From positions 1-14,414 of the forward strand of contig JADJYS010000024.1 in NCBI GenBank assembly GCA_016719645.1: DNA of 14,414 bases, in the 5' to 3' direction. This document shows positions 1 to 9,660 of this stretch, one piece after another (positions within the stretch are counted from its first letter, which is position 1; each line of letters opens with the position of its first letter). The notes under the pieces were generated by a model. It searched no databases. It was not told the origin of the DNA and saw only the letters and a list, made by a program, of their open reading frames with translations. This DNA is from a bacterium (GTDB lineage Bacteria > Krumholzibacteriota > Krumholzibacteriia > LZORAL124-64-63). The position numbers and the translations under genes are program-made.

Positions 1-25
1 ACGATACAGAACAAGCACGCTGTTG

Positions 26-142
26 CGGCCTTCGGAGGCCGGAGCACTCCAGCCGACGTTGGAAGTGCCGCAATCCCGCGAACAGGGTACTTGTGGAAGA
101 CGCGGGATGATGGCATTTTGGGGATAGGGATGCCTGCATCCC
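26..142 (+). promoter_or_regulatory. Structured 5' leader upstream of the homoaconitase gene
   Basis: Three perfect inverted repeats precede the gene: CGGCCT/AGGCCG at 26-31 and 36-41 with a TCGG loop; ATCCCGCG/CGCGGGAT at 73-80 and 101-108 with a 20-nt loop; and GGGATGC/GCATCCC at 127-133 and 136-142. The element GGGAT occurs three times (104-108, 121-125, 127-131) and its complement ATCCC twice (73-77, 138-142), so alternative pairings are possible, as in attenuators. None is followed by a T-run. I do not recognise a known riboswitch. A regulatory role is inferred from structure and position only. Confidence 0.35.
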
Positions 143-198
143 ACCGCTTCGGACCCCGGAACACCCCATCTGCGGCAGCCCGCCCGCGGGAGGACGTC

Positions 199-2119
199 AT
201 GGCCCAGACCGTCATCGAGAAGATCACGCAGGCCCACGCCCTGGACCTGGCGCGCGGCGCCGAGCTGCACGCCGGCGACTTCGTTACGCTGGTGCCCGAC
301 CACGTGATGACCCACGACAACACCTCGGCGGTGCTGCAGAAGTTCGAGAAGCTGGGCGTCGGCAAGGTGCACGACGTGCGCCAGCCGGTCTTCGCCCTGG
401 ATCACGACATCCAGAACCGCAGCGACGCCAACTTGGCGAAGTACGCGAAGATCGAGGCCTTCGCCCGCGCGCAGGACATCGACTTCTACCCCGCCGGCAC
501 CGGCATCGGCCACCAGGTGATGATCGAGAACGGCTACATCCAGCCGGGCGGCTTCTGCGTGGCCAGCGACAGCCACTCGAACATGTACGGCGCCGTGGGT
601 GCGGTCGGCACGCCGGTGGTGCGCACCGACGCCGCCTGCCTGTGGGCCACCGGCCGGTTCTGGTGGCAGATCCCGCGCACGGTCAAGGTCGTGCTGCAGG
701 GCGAACTGCGCACCGGGGTGACGGGCAAGGACGTGATCCTCACGCCTGCGGCCAGTACAACCGCGACGAGGTGCTCAACGCCGCGATCGAGTTCGCGGGG
801 CCGGGCGTGGCCGGGCTGAGCATGGACGCGCGCATGACCATCGCCAACATGACCACCGAGTGGGGCGCTGGTGGGATGGTTCCCTGCGACGACGTGACGA
901 TCGACTTCCTGGAGAAGCGCCAGGCCATCCTGGCGGTGCAGGGCATCGACGACCGCATCGACGACGCGCGGCTCAACCTCTGGAAGCGCCACCCGCTGAC
1001 CTCGGACCCCGACGCGATCTACGCGGGCGTGATCACGCTGTACCTCTCCCTGGTCTCTCCGCACGTGGCCGGGCCGGACACCGTGCAGAAGAGCGCGCCC
1101 TTGGCTGAGCTGACGACCCGGGACATCAAGATCCACAAGGCGTACCTGCTATCCTGCGTCAACTCGCGGCTGGAGGACCTCAGGCCGCCGCCGACGCCAT
1201 GCTGGGCCACAAGGTGGCCCGGGCGTCGACTTCCCATCGCCGCGGCCAGCCAGTTCGTGGAGGACCAGGCCAAGCAGCTCGGCATCTGGCAGGCGCTGCT
1301 GGACACAGGGGCCAAGGCGCTGCCGCCCAGCTGCGGCCCCTGCATCGGGCTGGGCACGGGTCTGCTCGAGGCCGGCGAGGTCGGCATCTCGGCCACCAAC
1401 CGCAACTTCGAGGGCCGGATGGGCTCCGCGCGACGCGCAGTGCTGCCTGGCCAGCCCCGCGGTCGTGGCCGCGTCGGCGATCGCCGGCAAGATCGCCGGG
1501 CCCGGGGGCTTCGACGCCTCGATGCCGCCCTACGCCTTCGTTGCGGGCGGCAAAGCCACCGCCGGCGCGGTGGAGATCCTCGACGGGTTCCCGGCCATCG
1601 TCGAGGGCGCGCTGTTCCTGCCGCAGGATAACCTGAACACCGACGGCATCTACGGGAAGGACTACACCTACCGCGAGGACATGACGCCGCAGGACATGGC
1701 GCGTGGTGATGGAGAACTACGACCCGGCGTTCGCGGGGATGGTGCGGGCCGGGGACCTCGTGGTCGGGGGGTACAACTTCGGGACGGGGTCGAGCCGAGA
1801 GCAGGCGGTCACCGCGCTGCAGGCGGCGGGGATCAGGATGCTGGTGGCGGGGACGTACTCGCAGACTTACCAGCGGAATGCGATCAATAATGGGTTCCTT
1901 TGTTTGGAGAGTCCGGAGTTGGTGGAGGCTATGAAGAAGGCTTTCTCCGGGAAGGACGTCAAAACGGTGGTGGTGGAGGCGGGGTTGAAGGTGGATTTCG
2001 CTCATTCGAAGATTATTTGGGGTGGGAAGGAGTTTGGGGTTTCGCCTACGGGGAGGCCGGTGCAGGAGGTCATCCTGGCGGGTGGGGTGGAGAATTTAGT
2101 GCGAGCAACATTAATATAA
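199..2119 (+). CDS. Fused homoaconitase (Lys4-type) of the aconitase superfamily, with frame breaks
   Basis: This is an Fe-S hydro-lyase with the LeuC-like large part and LeuD-like swivel part in one chain of about 640 residues. From memory it aligns best with fungal Lys4 homoaconitase (homocitrate to homoisocitrate, alpha-aminoadipate lysine route). The cluster cysteines are visible in SCVNSR (codon 1155) and CGPC (codons 1332 and 1341). ISATNRNFEGRMGS and the swivel motif NFGTGSSREQA (about 1777-1809) are also present. The ATG at 199 follows GGGAGG at 188-193. The frame is interrupted near 745 (-1), 1180, 1218 and 1234 (three -1 shifts that together restore frame), 1428 (+1) and 1702. Reading through these restores the expected family sequence, so they look like consensus errors. 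Codons become G/T-ending after about 1740, unlike the C-ending start. Another aconitase-superfamily substrate is possible. Confidence 0.85.
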
Positions 2120-2445
2120 CGAACTGCTGATCAACATATTGGCAACGGCGCCTTGCTAGCATCCGGAGGGGGTCTGCTTTTTTTATAAGGCATTGTATTC
2201 GAAGCGAATGACTTCTTTGTCCCATATCAGTAAAACTGGCGCAGCGACAGTTACCGCATCCATCAATGAAGTCTTACTGTAGATCAACAACTGTTGAATT
2301 TAGCACTCTACCTCATTTGAACTGCATAATACTGGCAATATTCAATTGATGTGATGCTTATTTTTTCCCACATTAAACAGTGATATTGTATGGTGAGCGC
2401 CGTTGGAGATCATGTTTAGACTTATTTCGAGAATTGAGGGGAAGC
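2120..2445. other. AT-rich intergenic region at the left edge of the island
   Basis: These 326 bases between the homoaconitase stop and the SIR2 start are much AT-richer than the DNA to the left. They contain a T7 run (2178-2184), a direct repeat GATCAACA (about 2129 and 2282), and a small dyad CAACA/TGTTG near 2286-2297. I find no convincing -35/-10 pair, no transposase and no tRNA end. The promoter of the SIR2 gene probably lies here, but I cannot place it. Confidence 0.5.
2158..2184 (+). terminator. Possible weak terminator after homoaconitase
   Basis: A short stem AGCA/TGCT (2158-2161, 2175-2178) with a purine-rich loop runs into a seven-T tract (2178-2184), 40-65 bases after the homoaconitase stop. 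The stem is very short, so the call rests mainly on the T-run and position. Confidence 0.28.
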
Positions 2446-5109
2446 ATGCATAAGTTGATTTCGGCTCTTGGGAGTGGCCGAGCCGTAGTCTTCTATGGGG
2501 CTGGACCATCAGCGGAGATCGGTCTCCCGGATTGGGCGCGGTTGACAACTAACATCGCTGATGCAGCAACAGAAATCATCCGTGTTCTCCCCGCCAGCAT
2601 CAGCGATGACATAGCTGCCCATCGTTTTCCCAAAGCAATCGGCGACATCGAGCGACTATTAATCAGAAGCGGACATAATGGTCGCGACCTTGTCGAGCGA
2701 ACGGCCTCAATAACGCTTTCGGACACAGGTGTCTCGGGCTCAGTCTACAAACTGTTGGCCGGCCTACCAGTCAAACTGTTTATGACTACTAACATCGACT
2801 CCGTGTTTGAGCGCCATTTACGAGAGCGGCGAATCACGCCGGCGGTATTCACCAATTCACGCGACTCGCTTGAGGAAGTCGACCCAGCCTCTTTCGATAA
2901 ATCAATTATTTACATTCATGGCTCATTAGAGCACGGTGGTTCTCTCATCCTTTCAGATACTGACTATTCGCGCATACTTCATGCAACTGAGTTCAAGCCC
3001 CTCCGAGAAACAATTACGGCGCACCTCATCAACAGCGCCATTGTTATACTTGGCTATAGCCTTACTGACCCAGACCTACGTGCCGTCGCACAGAGAGTCG
3101 CCGCCAACTTTACGCGGAATCACCGCGTGCTCGCGCTTGTTGCAGACGCGAATGACGAACAAGCAGCAAGCTTTTCACGGGAATTTAACATTGAGGTCAT
3201 TCCATATTCTTCCAGTTACGGCCATAGAGAACTGGTGTCTATACTCTCTGCAAGCTCTAAATGGCTTGAGGCTCCTCAGGTATCCGCTGTGCCTAATAAT
3301 GCCGCACTCCGCGCCGCTCAGATTCTCTATGTTTACGATGCTGCGGCTTCGCCAGGGGCACCGGCTCTACTAGCTGCAGCTAAGTCACTGGTTCTCGTTG
3401 CGCTCAAGGAGTCTAGGGCGGGTCTCACCGCACACAGCCTTGGTGACGCAATAGTGTCACTTGCTGGTGCGCGCGTCGACAATGCCCGCCTTACAGAAGC
3501 CATCGACGATTGCACTGCACAAGGCTTGGTGGTTAACCACTCCGGGCTACTTCAACTCAACGACGCCGGCGAGCACCGCGTTGATATAGCCAACAGGAAG
3601 TACAACAGACTTTGGGATAACCTCGCCGACCATGCTGCGATGACAATCGTCGGCGTCGATAATCTTGGCGAACTAATTCAGCAAATGCTGGTCGACTTAT
3701 TCTCGGAGCGAGCGAGCGAAGCCGTTGGCCTTGCCCTCCTGCACCAACCTATCGAAACCAGTTCGCTCAGTCTTTTCGACTTAATTTCTCAGCGGGCGCG
3801 CGTGATAGCTGACCCCTATAAGAGATTACTTTTCGTGGAATACGTAATCGACATGCTCCGCAGGCCCAACACTACACAACGCGCAATCATTGAGCATTTA
3901 GGGCGGAGTTTATTTTGCGCTCACGCATTACGTGTTGACGTTACCGCCAACCGAACGCTTTCTTCGCTTGTCGCAAACAGAGCACTACTTCTAGACTCAA
4001 ATCTACTCATCCCTCTTGTTGCGAGCGGTAGCCCGCTGTCTGGGTTAATGACCGATCTTGTGCGCCTCGCTGGTCAATATGGCCTCGCACTTTATACAAC
4101 TCACGGGTTTGCACAGGAGGTATTGATTCATGTTAATTGGGCGCGGAGGTATAGCGAAGATCACCCCGGAGATGACGAGGCTATTCTCTGTGCCGCTCGT
4201 GGCTTCGGCGTTTACAATGGCAACGACTTCTTAAACGGAATGATATTATCTGCAAACGAAAGTGGATCAAGGGTCAGTCTGCGCGATTACCTCCGAATGC
4301 GCTTTGGATGCGATGACACCAGCATGAGCACTCTCCGCGACATTCTGGCACAAAAGTGGAACATAATGCTTTTAACATCCCGAGAAGCAGAACAGGCTTC
4401 TACTGATTACTCTCGCATTGAACAAGATACACGCGATTATATCTCGCGCAACGCCGCATCTAGCAAGAGTGTTACGAGAATACGCACAGAAGCCGAAGCA
4501 TACTCGTTTATTCATGAGTGGCCTCGCATTTCAGAGTCACTAGGCCTCATACCTGATATCGCCGTCTTATCATCTGGTGGATATCTCAACCGTATTGCGA
4601 AAGAAGGGCCACACAATCTTGGCCGCAACGTCACCACGACTCCATATGCACTGAACGCAGTAATTTCAACATACCTCAACTCAGGCGCGGTTCATGATTT
4701 CGGCGCGATAATGCGGTCAGAGTTTTTCAACGCTGCAAGTGATTTTATCGAAGAGGCTGAGCTTGAGCGGTACTTTTCAGCTGTTATCTCAGCCGCAGAT
4801 CGTGCATATGAGGAGGATCTACGCCCCCGGCTTATTAAACTTGAAGCAGATTTGTTTCCTGAAGTCTTACCTGAAACACTTAGCGATATCCCACCGATAT
4901 CTCGTCCAGAGTACACGCGTGGTCTTTCGTCGATTATTGCAGATTACACAAGCACGGAGGAAATATCCCGACTCCTCAGAGGCAAGCTTGAAGCCGAGAA
5001 AGCATTAAAGAAGGCTGAAGCACGCGCTGACAAACTTGAGAATCTTTTGAAGAAGCGGCAACGAGGTGAGCTGCGGTATAAACGCCAGATGGCTAACCGC
5101 AAGAAATAG
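2446..5109 (+). CDS. SIR2 / winged-helix-like / PIN-like / coiled-coil protein, candidate antiphage effector
   Basis: The protein has 887 residues from the ATG at 2446, chosen for GAGGGG at 2436-2441 and because the SIR2 fold starts at once; an upstream GTG at 2380 would add 22 residues. Residues 1-260 are SIR2-like: GAGPS (18-22), TTNID (114-118, Asn116), YIHGS (His158) and GYSLTDPDL (203-211). Asn and His are the catalytic pair of NAD-cleaving defence SIR2 domains such as ThsA. About 305-385 looks like a winged helix. About 510-720 looks PIN-like: LLLDSNLLIP (Asp517, Asn519), Glu558 in FAQEVL, acidic 682-684 and VLSSGGYLNR, where the usual late Asp is replaced. Residues 838-887 are a basic coiled coil. 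NAD depletion plus RNA cleavage on infection is inferred. The gene is intact and AT-richer than its flanks, suggesting transfer. Confidence 0.8.
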   Translation: MHKLISALGSGRAVVFYGAGPSAEIGLPDWARLTTNIADAATEIIRVLPASISDDIAAHRFPKAIGDIERLLIRSGHNGRDLVERTASITLSDTGVSGSVYKLLAGLPVKLFMTTNIDSVFERHLRERRITPAVFTNSRDSLEEVDPASFDKSIIYIHGSLEHGGSLILSDTDYSRILHATEFKPLRETITAHLINSAIVILGYSLTDPDLRAVAQRVAANFTRNHRVLALVADANDEQAASFSREFNIEVIPYSSSYGHRELVSILSASSKWLEAPQVSAVPNNAALRAAQILYVYDAAASPGAPALLAAAKSLVLVALKESRAGLTAHSLGDAIVSLAGARVDNARLTEAIDDCTAQGLVVNHSGLLQLNDAGEHRVDIANRKYNRLWDNLADHAAMTIVGVDNLGELIQQMLVDLFSERASEAVGLALLHQPIETSSLSLFDLISQRARVIADPYKRLLFVEYVIDMLRRPNTTQRAIIEHLGRSLFCAHALRVDVTANRTLSSLVANRALLLDSNLLIPLVASGSPLSGLMTDLVRLAGQYGLALYTTHGFAQEVLIHVNWARRYSEDHPGDDEAILCAARGFGVYNGNDFLNGMILSANESGSRVSLRDYLRMRFGCDDTSMSTLRDILAQKWNIMLLTSREAEQASTDYSRIEQDTRDYISRNAASSKSVTRIRTEAEAYSFIHEWPRISESLGLIPDIAVLSSGGYLNRIAKEGPHNLGRNVTTTPYALNAVISTYLNSGAVHDFGAIMRSEFFNAASDFIEEAELERYFSAVISAADRAYEEDLRPRLIKLEADLFPEVLPETLSDIPPISRPEYTRGLSSIIADYTSTEEISRLLRGKLEAEKALKKAEARADKLENLLKKRQRGELRYKRQMANRKK

Positions 5110-5180
5110 TGACCCCGGGTTGCCGGCCAAAACGTATGTGGTGCATTCGCGCGCGGAAACTGAGTTGAGACGCAGATAGT

Positions 5181-5212
5181 ATCTTTCGTGAAATGAAAAG
5201 GAAAGATTTCAC
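5181..5212. promoter_or_regulatory. Two overlapping 7-bp inverted repeats between the island genes
   Basis: ATCTTTC/GAAAGAT (5181-5187, 5201-5207) and GTGAAAT/ATTTCAC (5188-5194, 5206-5212) are both perfect. They overlap, so as RNA they cannot fully form together. They lie 71 bases after the SIR2 stop and 61 before the next ATG. They could be an operator for the downstream gene or an RNA switch in a bicistronic message. There is no T-run, so a simple terminator is unlikely. Confidence 0.4.
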
Positions 5213-5273
5213 ATATTCCAGAAGGAACAATCTGAATTATAACAGTTAATTATCACGAATTGGGGTATATGTG

Positions 5274-5801
5274 ATGAATCTTGGTCAACGATCCTTAGAT
5301 ACAGCACTGACTATCGGCGCCAGACTTCTTGCTTATTCCCTCGCCGACATCAGTGAAATATCCTCAGGAACTGACCTAGCTCAACGCCTCGAATTGGAAC
5401 TTCACAATCTAGTACATGAATTCTGCTTGCATAGTCGAACAACCATTGAACGCCAAGGAGTGCAACATTATGATGCTAAAAAAATACTAATATATTCATA
5501 TCCTACAACTGCTCAAATTTGTATCGATGGTGACTCTAATATTATCACGATGACTAATTTCCCATTCTACTGGGTAGCAAGTCGACTTGTACACTCTGTT
5601 GACTTCACAATAATCGACTCAGCCAATAACATTACTATTCATGATAATCCAATTTGCTTTTCACGCTTGAGAGTCGGCGGGCCAAGAATAATAGGATTTC
5701 GATCCGATCTAGATCATCTGAAAACAATGCATTATGTTGAGGTAGAGGCGCTTGTGCTTACTTTTGCGAAGCGAATCGCACCGAACATGTATTGCAGTTG
5801 A
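5274..5801 (+). CDS. Orphan 175-residue protein following the SIR2-PIN gene
   Basis: I do not recognise a family. The ATG at 5274 follows TGGGG at 5261-5265; the GTG at 5271 is the alternative. The N-terminal 65 residues are predicted helical (RSLDTALTIGARLLAYSLAD, then LEL and HNLVHEF repeats). The rest alternates hydrophobic and polar residues like a beta-rich fold, with several His and Cys but no metal-binding spacing I can name. No signal peptide or clear membrane span is seen. It lies 164 bases downstream of the SIR2-PIN gene on the same strand and is the most AT-rich gene in the window. By position it could be a partner, sensor or antitoxin-like regulator, or an unrelated cargo gene. 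The open frame, ribosome site and absence of competing frames support it being real. Confidence 0.65.
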   Translation: MNLGQRSLDTALTIGARLLAYSLADISEISSGTDLAQRLELELHNLVHEFCLHSRTTIERQGVQHYDAKKILIYSYPTTAQICIDGDSNIITMTNFPFYWVASRLVHSVDFTIIDSANNITIHDNPICFSRLRVGGPRIIGFRSDLDHLKTMHYVEVEALVLTFAKRIAPNMYCS

Positions 5802-5919
5802 GATAAAATATTTGTAGTGAATTGGTAAATACGATTCATTTGTGCATTATCTCTATCAAAATTATAATTAAACTTTATCAAACTTCACTTTTGTGTGAAT
5901 ACCGATCACTATTCAAACT
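5802..5919. other. Very AT-rich segment at the right edge of the island
   Basis: No gene is seen here. It contains a direct repeat TATCAAA (5854-5860 and 5876-5882, 22 bases apart, about two helical turns) around the 10-bp palindrome AATTATAATT (5860-5869), then a dyad TTCAC/GTGAA (5884-5888, 5895-5899). The repeat-palindrome-repeat arrangement resembles a protein-binding site. It could also be the join between island and host DNA. Confidence 0.4.
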
Positions 5920-7452
5920 TTAGGGGTCCACAACAAAAAGTGCATGAGTTAGATGTCGCCACTTCTGAAGGTGAAAAATCAACCGGCACCCCCACTCCAC
6001 CACCTCATCGAACTCCTCAGCAGCTCCTGTGGTACCTGCCGCGATCACCGCCACGGTGGTTGTTGGCGAATACCGCGATACCCCCAGTGCCCATCACCGC
6101 CGCAGCCCCTCGCGCCAACTCCGCCCACTCCTTCTCCACCGAGAAGCTTGCACCGCCCTTAGCCGACGCGAACACTGGCGGGTCGCAAACCACCAGATCC
6201 CAAGCCCGGTACCCAGTCCCCTCGCTCTCGCGCTTCCGCAACTGCCTCTGTAGCCACCCCCGCACATCCTCCTGCACGAATTTTCCCCCCCCCCAAGGCC
6301 AGCCCGTTGAGTTCGAAGTTCACACGCCCAGTCACTAAGCAGGCCTTGGCCGTGTCCACCGAAACTGCCACCTCCGCCTTTCCCGCCACAGCCGCCACCG
6401 AGAACGAGCACGTGTACGCGAACAGGTTCGCACACCGCCGCCCGCCGCCACCAACGCCACCCGCCGTCGCGTATCTCTCTGATCCAAAAACAACCCAGTG
6501 TGCTGCGTCCTCGTAAGGCTGATCTCGTACCGCAACCCGTGTTCGCTCACTGTGAACTTGCCGGGAGGCGTCTCTGCCACCGTCACCAGATCCGCTATCA
6601 ACCCATCCCCGTGGGGGTTTCGCCGGTGCACCCGCACCACGCCCCCGCGACACCCGTGGTCCTTCGCCACCATCTCCAGCAACGGCACCAGCTCCGCCGC
6701 CGCCTCGGCCGCCGTCATCCCCTCGCGGTACCACACCGCATCGAACCACGCCCCGTACACGTCTACCGACGCTGGCACTCCGCCGATCTCGTCACGGTGC
6801 ACCGCGCGGTGCGCGTCCGAGACCTCAGCGATCCAGCCCCCTCGCCTCTCGCGGCACAGCGCATACCCCAGAACGATCGGCGAAACCACCACACCGAACG
6901 AGTCCGGCCGCAGCGACCGCAGGGGTACCGGGATTTCCGGCCACCGCACCTCGGCGCAGTGCAGACACAGCCGAGGCCACGCGCCCCGCCGTGCTCGGCA
7001 TCCCCGAGGATGGGCACCCCACTCGCCGCGGCGTGGCGCCGCACCTGGTGGGTGCGACCACGCGTGATCTCGGCCCGATAGAGCCGGCCCTTCCCCGCCG
7101 GCCCCAGCCGCCGGAACTCCGTGCGGGCCGGTTTGCCGTCCAACTCGTCCTCGCGGACCCAGGCCTCGGGCATCCCCCCCGCCGCGGCATCACGATCCGA
7201 GACGAACTCGTAAACCTTCCGCGCCCCACCCCCCTCATGGATCCTCTGCGCCCGCGCCGACGCAGCAGCATCCCGCGCCAGCAACAACACCCCGCTGGTC
7301 TCCCGGTCCAGCCGCGACACCACATGCGTCTTCAGCCCCAGGTGCAGTTCCAGCCACTCGACCACGCCCAGTTCCCCCGGACGCGGCGCATGGGTGGCCA
7401 TGCCCACGGGCTTGTCCACGACCAACCAGTGTTCGTCCTGATAGAGGATCAT
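5920..7452 (-). CDS. Fused RluA-type pseudouridine synthase and RlmI-like rRNA methyltransferase, with frame breaks
   Basis: The N-terminal part is an RluA-family synthase: LVVDKPVGMATHAP, the catalytic SRLDRETSG (Asp49) and GRTHQVRRH with GVPILGD. One uninterrupted frame (6949 down to about 6445) then runs from the end of this domain (VRWPEIPVPLRSL) into an RlmI-like module: SEHGLRYEISL and TGLFLDQRDTRRR. The SAM site follows (NLFAYTCSFSVAA, VSVD), then the DPPVF motif. This continuity shows a true fusion. Both halves should modify rRNA; the target bases are unknown. Frame shifts occur near 6970, 6440, 6290 (a C10 tract) and in the last 100 bases, so the stop at 5920 is approximate; the preceding frame stops at 6017. 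The ATG at 7452 is chosen because the family starts there; 7494 is the alternative. The gene is divergent from the one at 7572. Confidence 0.75.
6285..6294. repeat. Ten-C homopolymer inside the rRNA methyltransferase frame
   Basis: A run of ten C on the + strand (G on the coding strand) sits between the coding blocks for FELNGLALG and FVQEDVRGW. The two blocks are in different frames, so the run holds a length error or a true length change. Confidence 0.9.
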
Positions 7453-7571
7453 CGCCACCCGCCGTTGGTGTTCCGTGTCCGCGACCGGGAGCATAACCCG
7501 GCCGCGCCCCCCGCGCAGCAGGAACGATCTGCGCCCTTGCCCGCAGCCCCGCCCTGACCGACCATGCCCCC

Positions 7572-8201
7572 ATGACCGACCTCGCCCTGACAGCCCACGC
7601 TCTGAACATCCTGGTGGCCGCCGCCTGGTGCGCCCTGCACTCCCTGCTGATCGCCCCGGGGATCGAAGCCCGCCTGCGCCGCCGCCTCGGCCCCCGCGCC
7701 CCCTGGTACCGCCTGACCTACAACCTGGTCGCCGCCGTCACCCTGCTCGCCGCCCTGCTCTTCTTCCACCGCGCCCCCGCCGCCCCCCTCTGGCGCTGGC
7801 ACGGCCTCTGGCAGCTCCCCCGCGCGGCGCTGCTGGCCGCCGCCGTCTGGCTGGCCTGGCAGGGCGCCCGCGCCCACGACAACGCCGTCTTCCTGGGCCT
7901 GCGCCAGCTCCGCGACGCCCGCACCGGCACCACCCCCGAACCGTCGCCCCGCCTCTCCACCGGCGGCGTCCTGGGCCTCGTGCGCCACCCCTGGTACGCC
8001 GCCGGCATCCTGCTGCTGCTCGCGATGCGCGACTTCACCACGACGAACGTGGTCTGGCGGGCCGTTTTCGTGCTATACCTGCTGCTGGGCGCCTGGCTGG
8101 AGGAGCGCAAGCTGCTGCAGGTCTTCGGCGACGACTACGCCGCCTACCGACGCGCAGTCCCAGCCTTCCTGCCCCGCCTGTACCGCCGCCGCCCCCGCTG
8201 A
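7572..8201 (+). CDS. ICMT/NnrU-like integral membrane methyltransferase
   Basis: This 209-residue, highly hydrophobic protein has about five or six membrane segments (roughly 8-28, 50-66, 82-100, 128-150, 158-178). The C-terminal signature LVRHPWYAAGILLLL followed by EERKLL...YAAYRRAVPAFLP is shared by isoprenylcysteine carboxyl methyltransferases, phospholipid N-methyltransferases and NnrU-like proteins, which use SAM at the cytoplasmic membrane face. The substrate cannot be told. The frame is intact. No clear ribosome site precedes the ATG, while an in-frame stop and a divergent gene bound it on the left. It begins the + strand cluster, with the next gene 9 bases downstream. Confidence 0.8.
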   Translation: MTDLALTAHALNILVAAAWCALHSLLIAPGIEARLRRRLGPRAPWYRLTYNLVAAVTLLAALLFFHRAPAAPLWRWHGLWQLPRAALLAAAVWLAWQGARAHDNAVFLGLRQLRDARTGTTPEPSPRLSTGGVLGLVRHPWYAAGILLLLAMRDFTTTNVVWRAVFVLYLLLGAWLEERKLLQVFGDDYAAYRRAVPAFLPRLYRRRPR

Positions 8202-8210
8202 AGGAGCACG

Positions 8211-9656
<1,446 letters not shown>

Positions 9657-9660
<4 letters not shown>

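Noticed and set aside
642..1631. Separate gene inside the homoaconitase region
   Set aside because: It is the continuation of the same protein after a one-base shift; motifs run on in order.
2281..2345. Sigma-70 promoter for the SIR2 gene (TTGAAT and CATAAT)
   Set aside because: The spacing between the two boxes is about 25 bases, too long, and the host's promoter consensus is unknown.
2120..5919. The island as an insertion sequence or integron
   Set aside because: No transposase or integrase, no terminal inverted repeats and no target duplication could be found at either edge.
6285..6294. C10 tract as a phase-variation switch
   Set aside because: The same gene has several other frame breaks without such a tract, and rRNA modification genes are rarely phase-variable. 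A length error is simpler.
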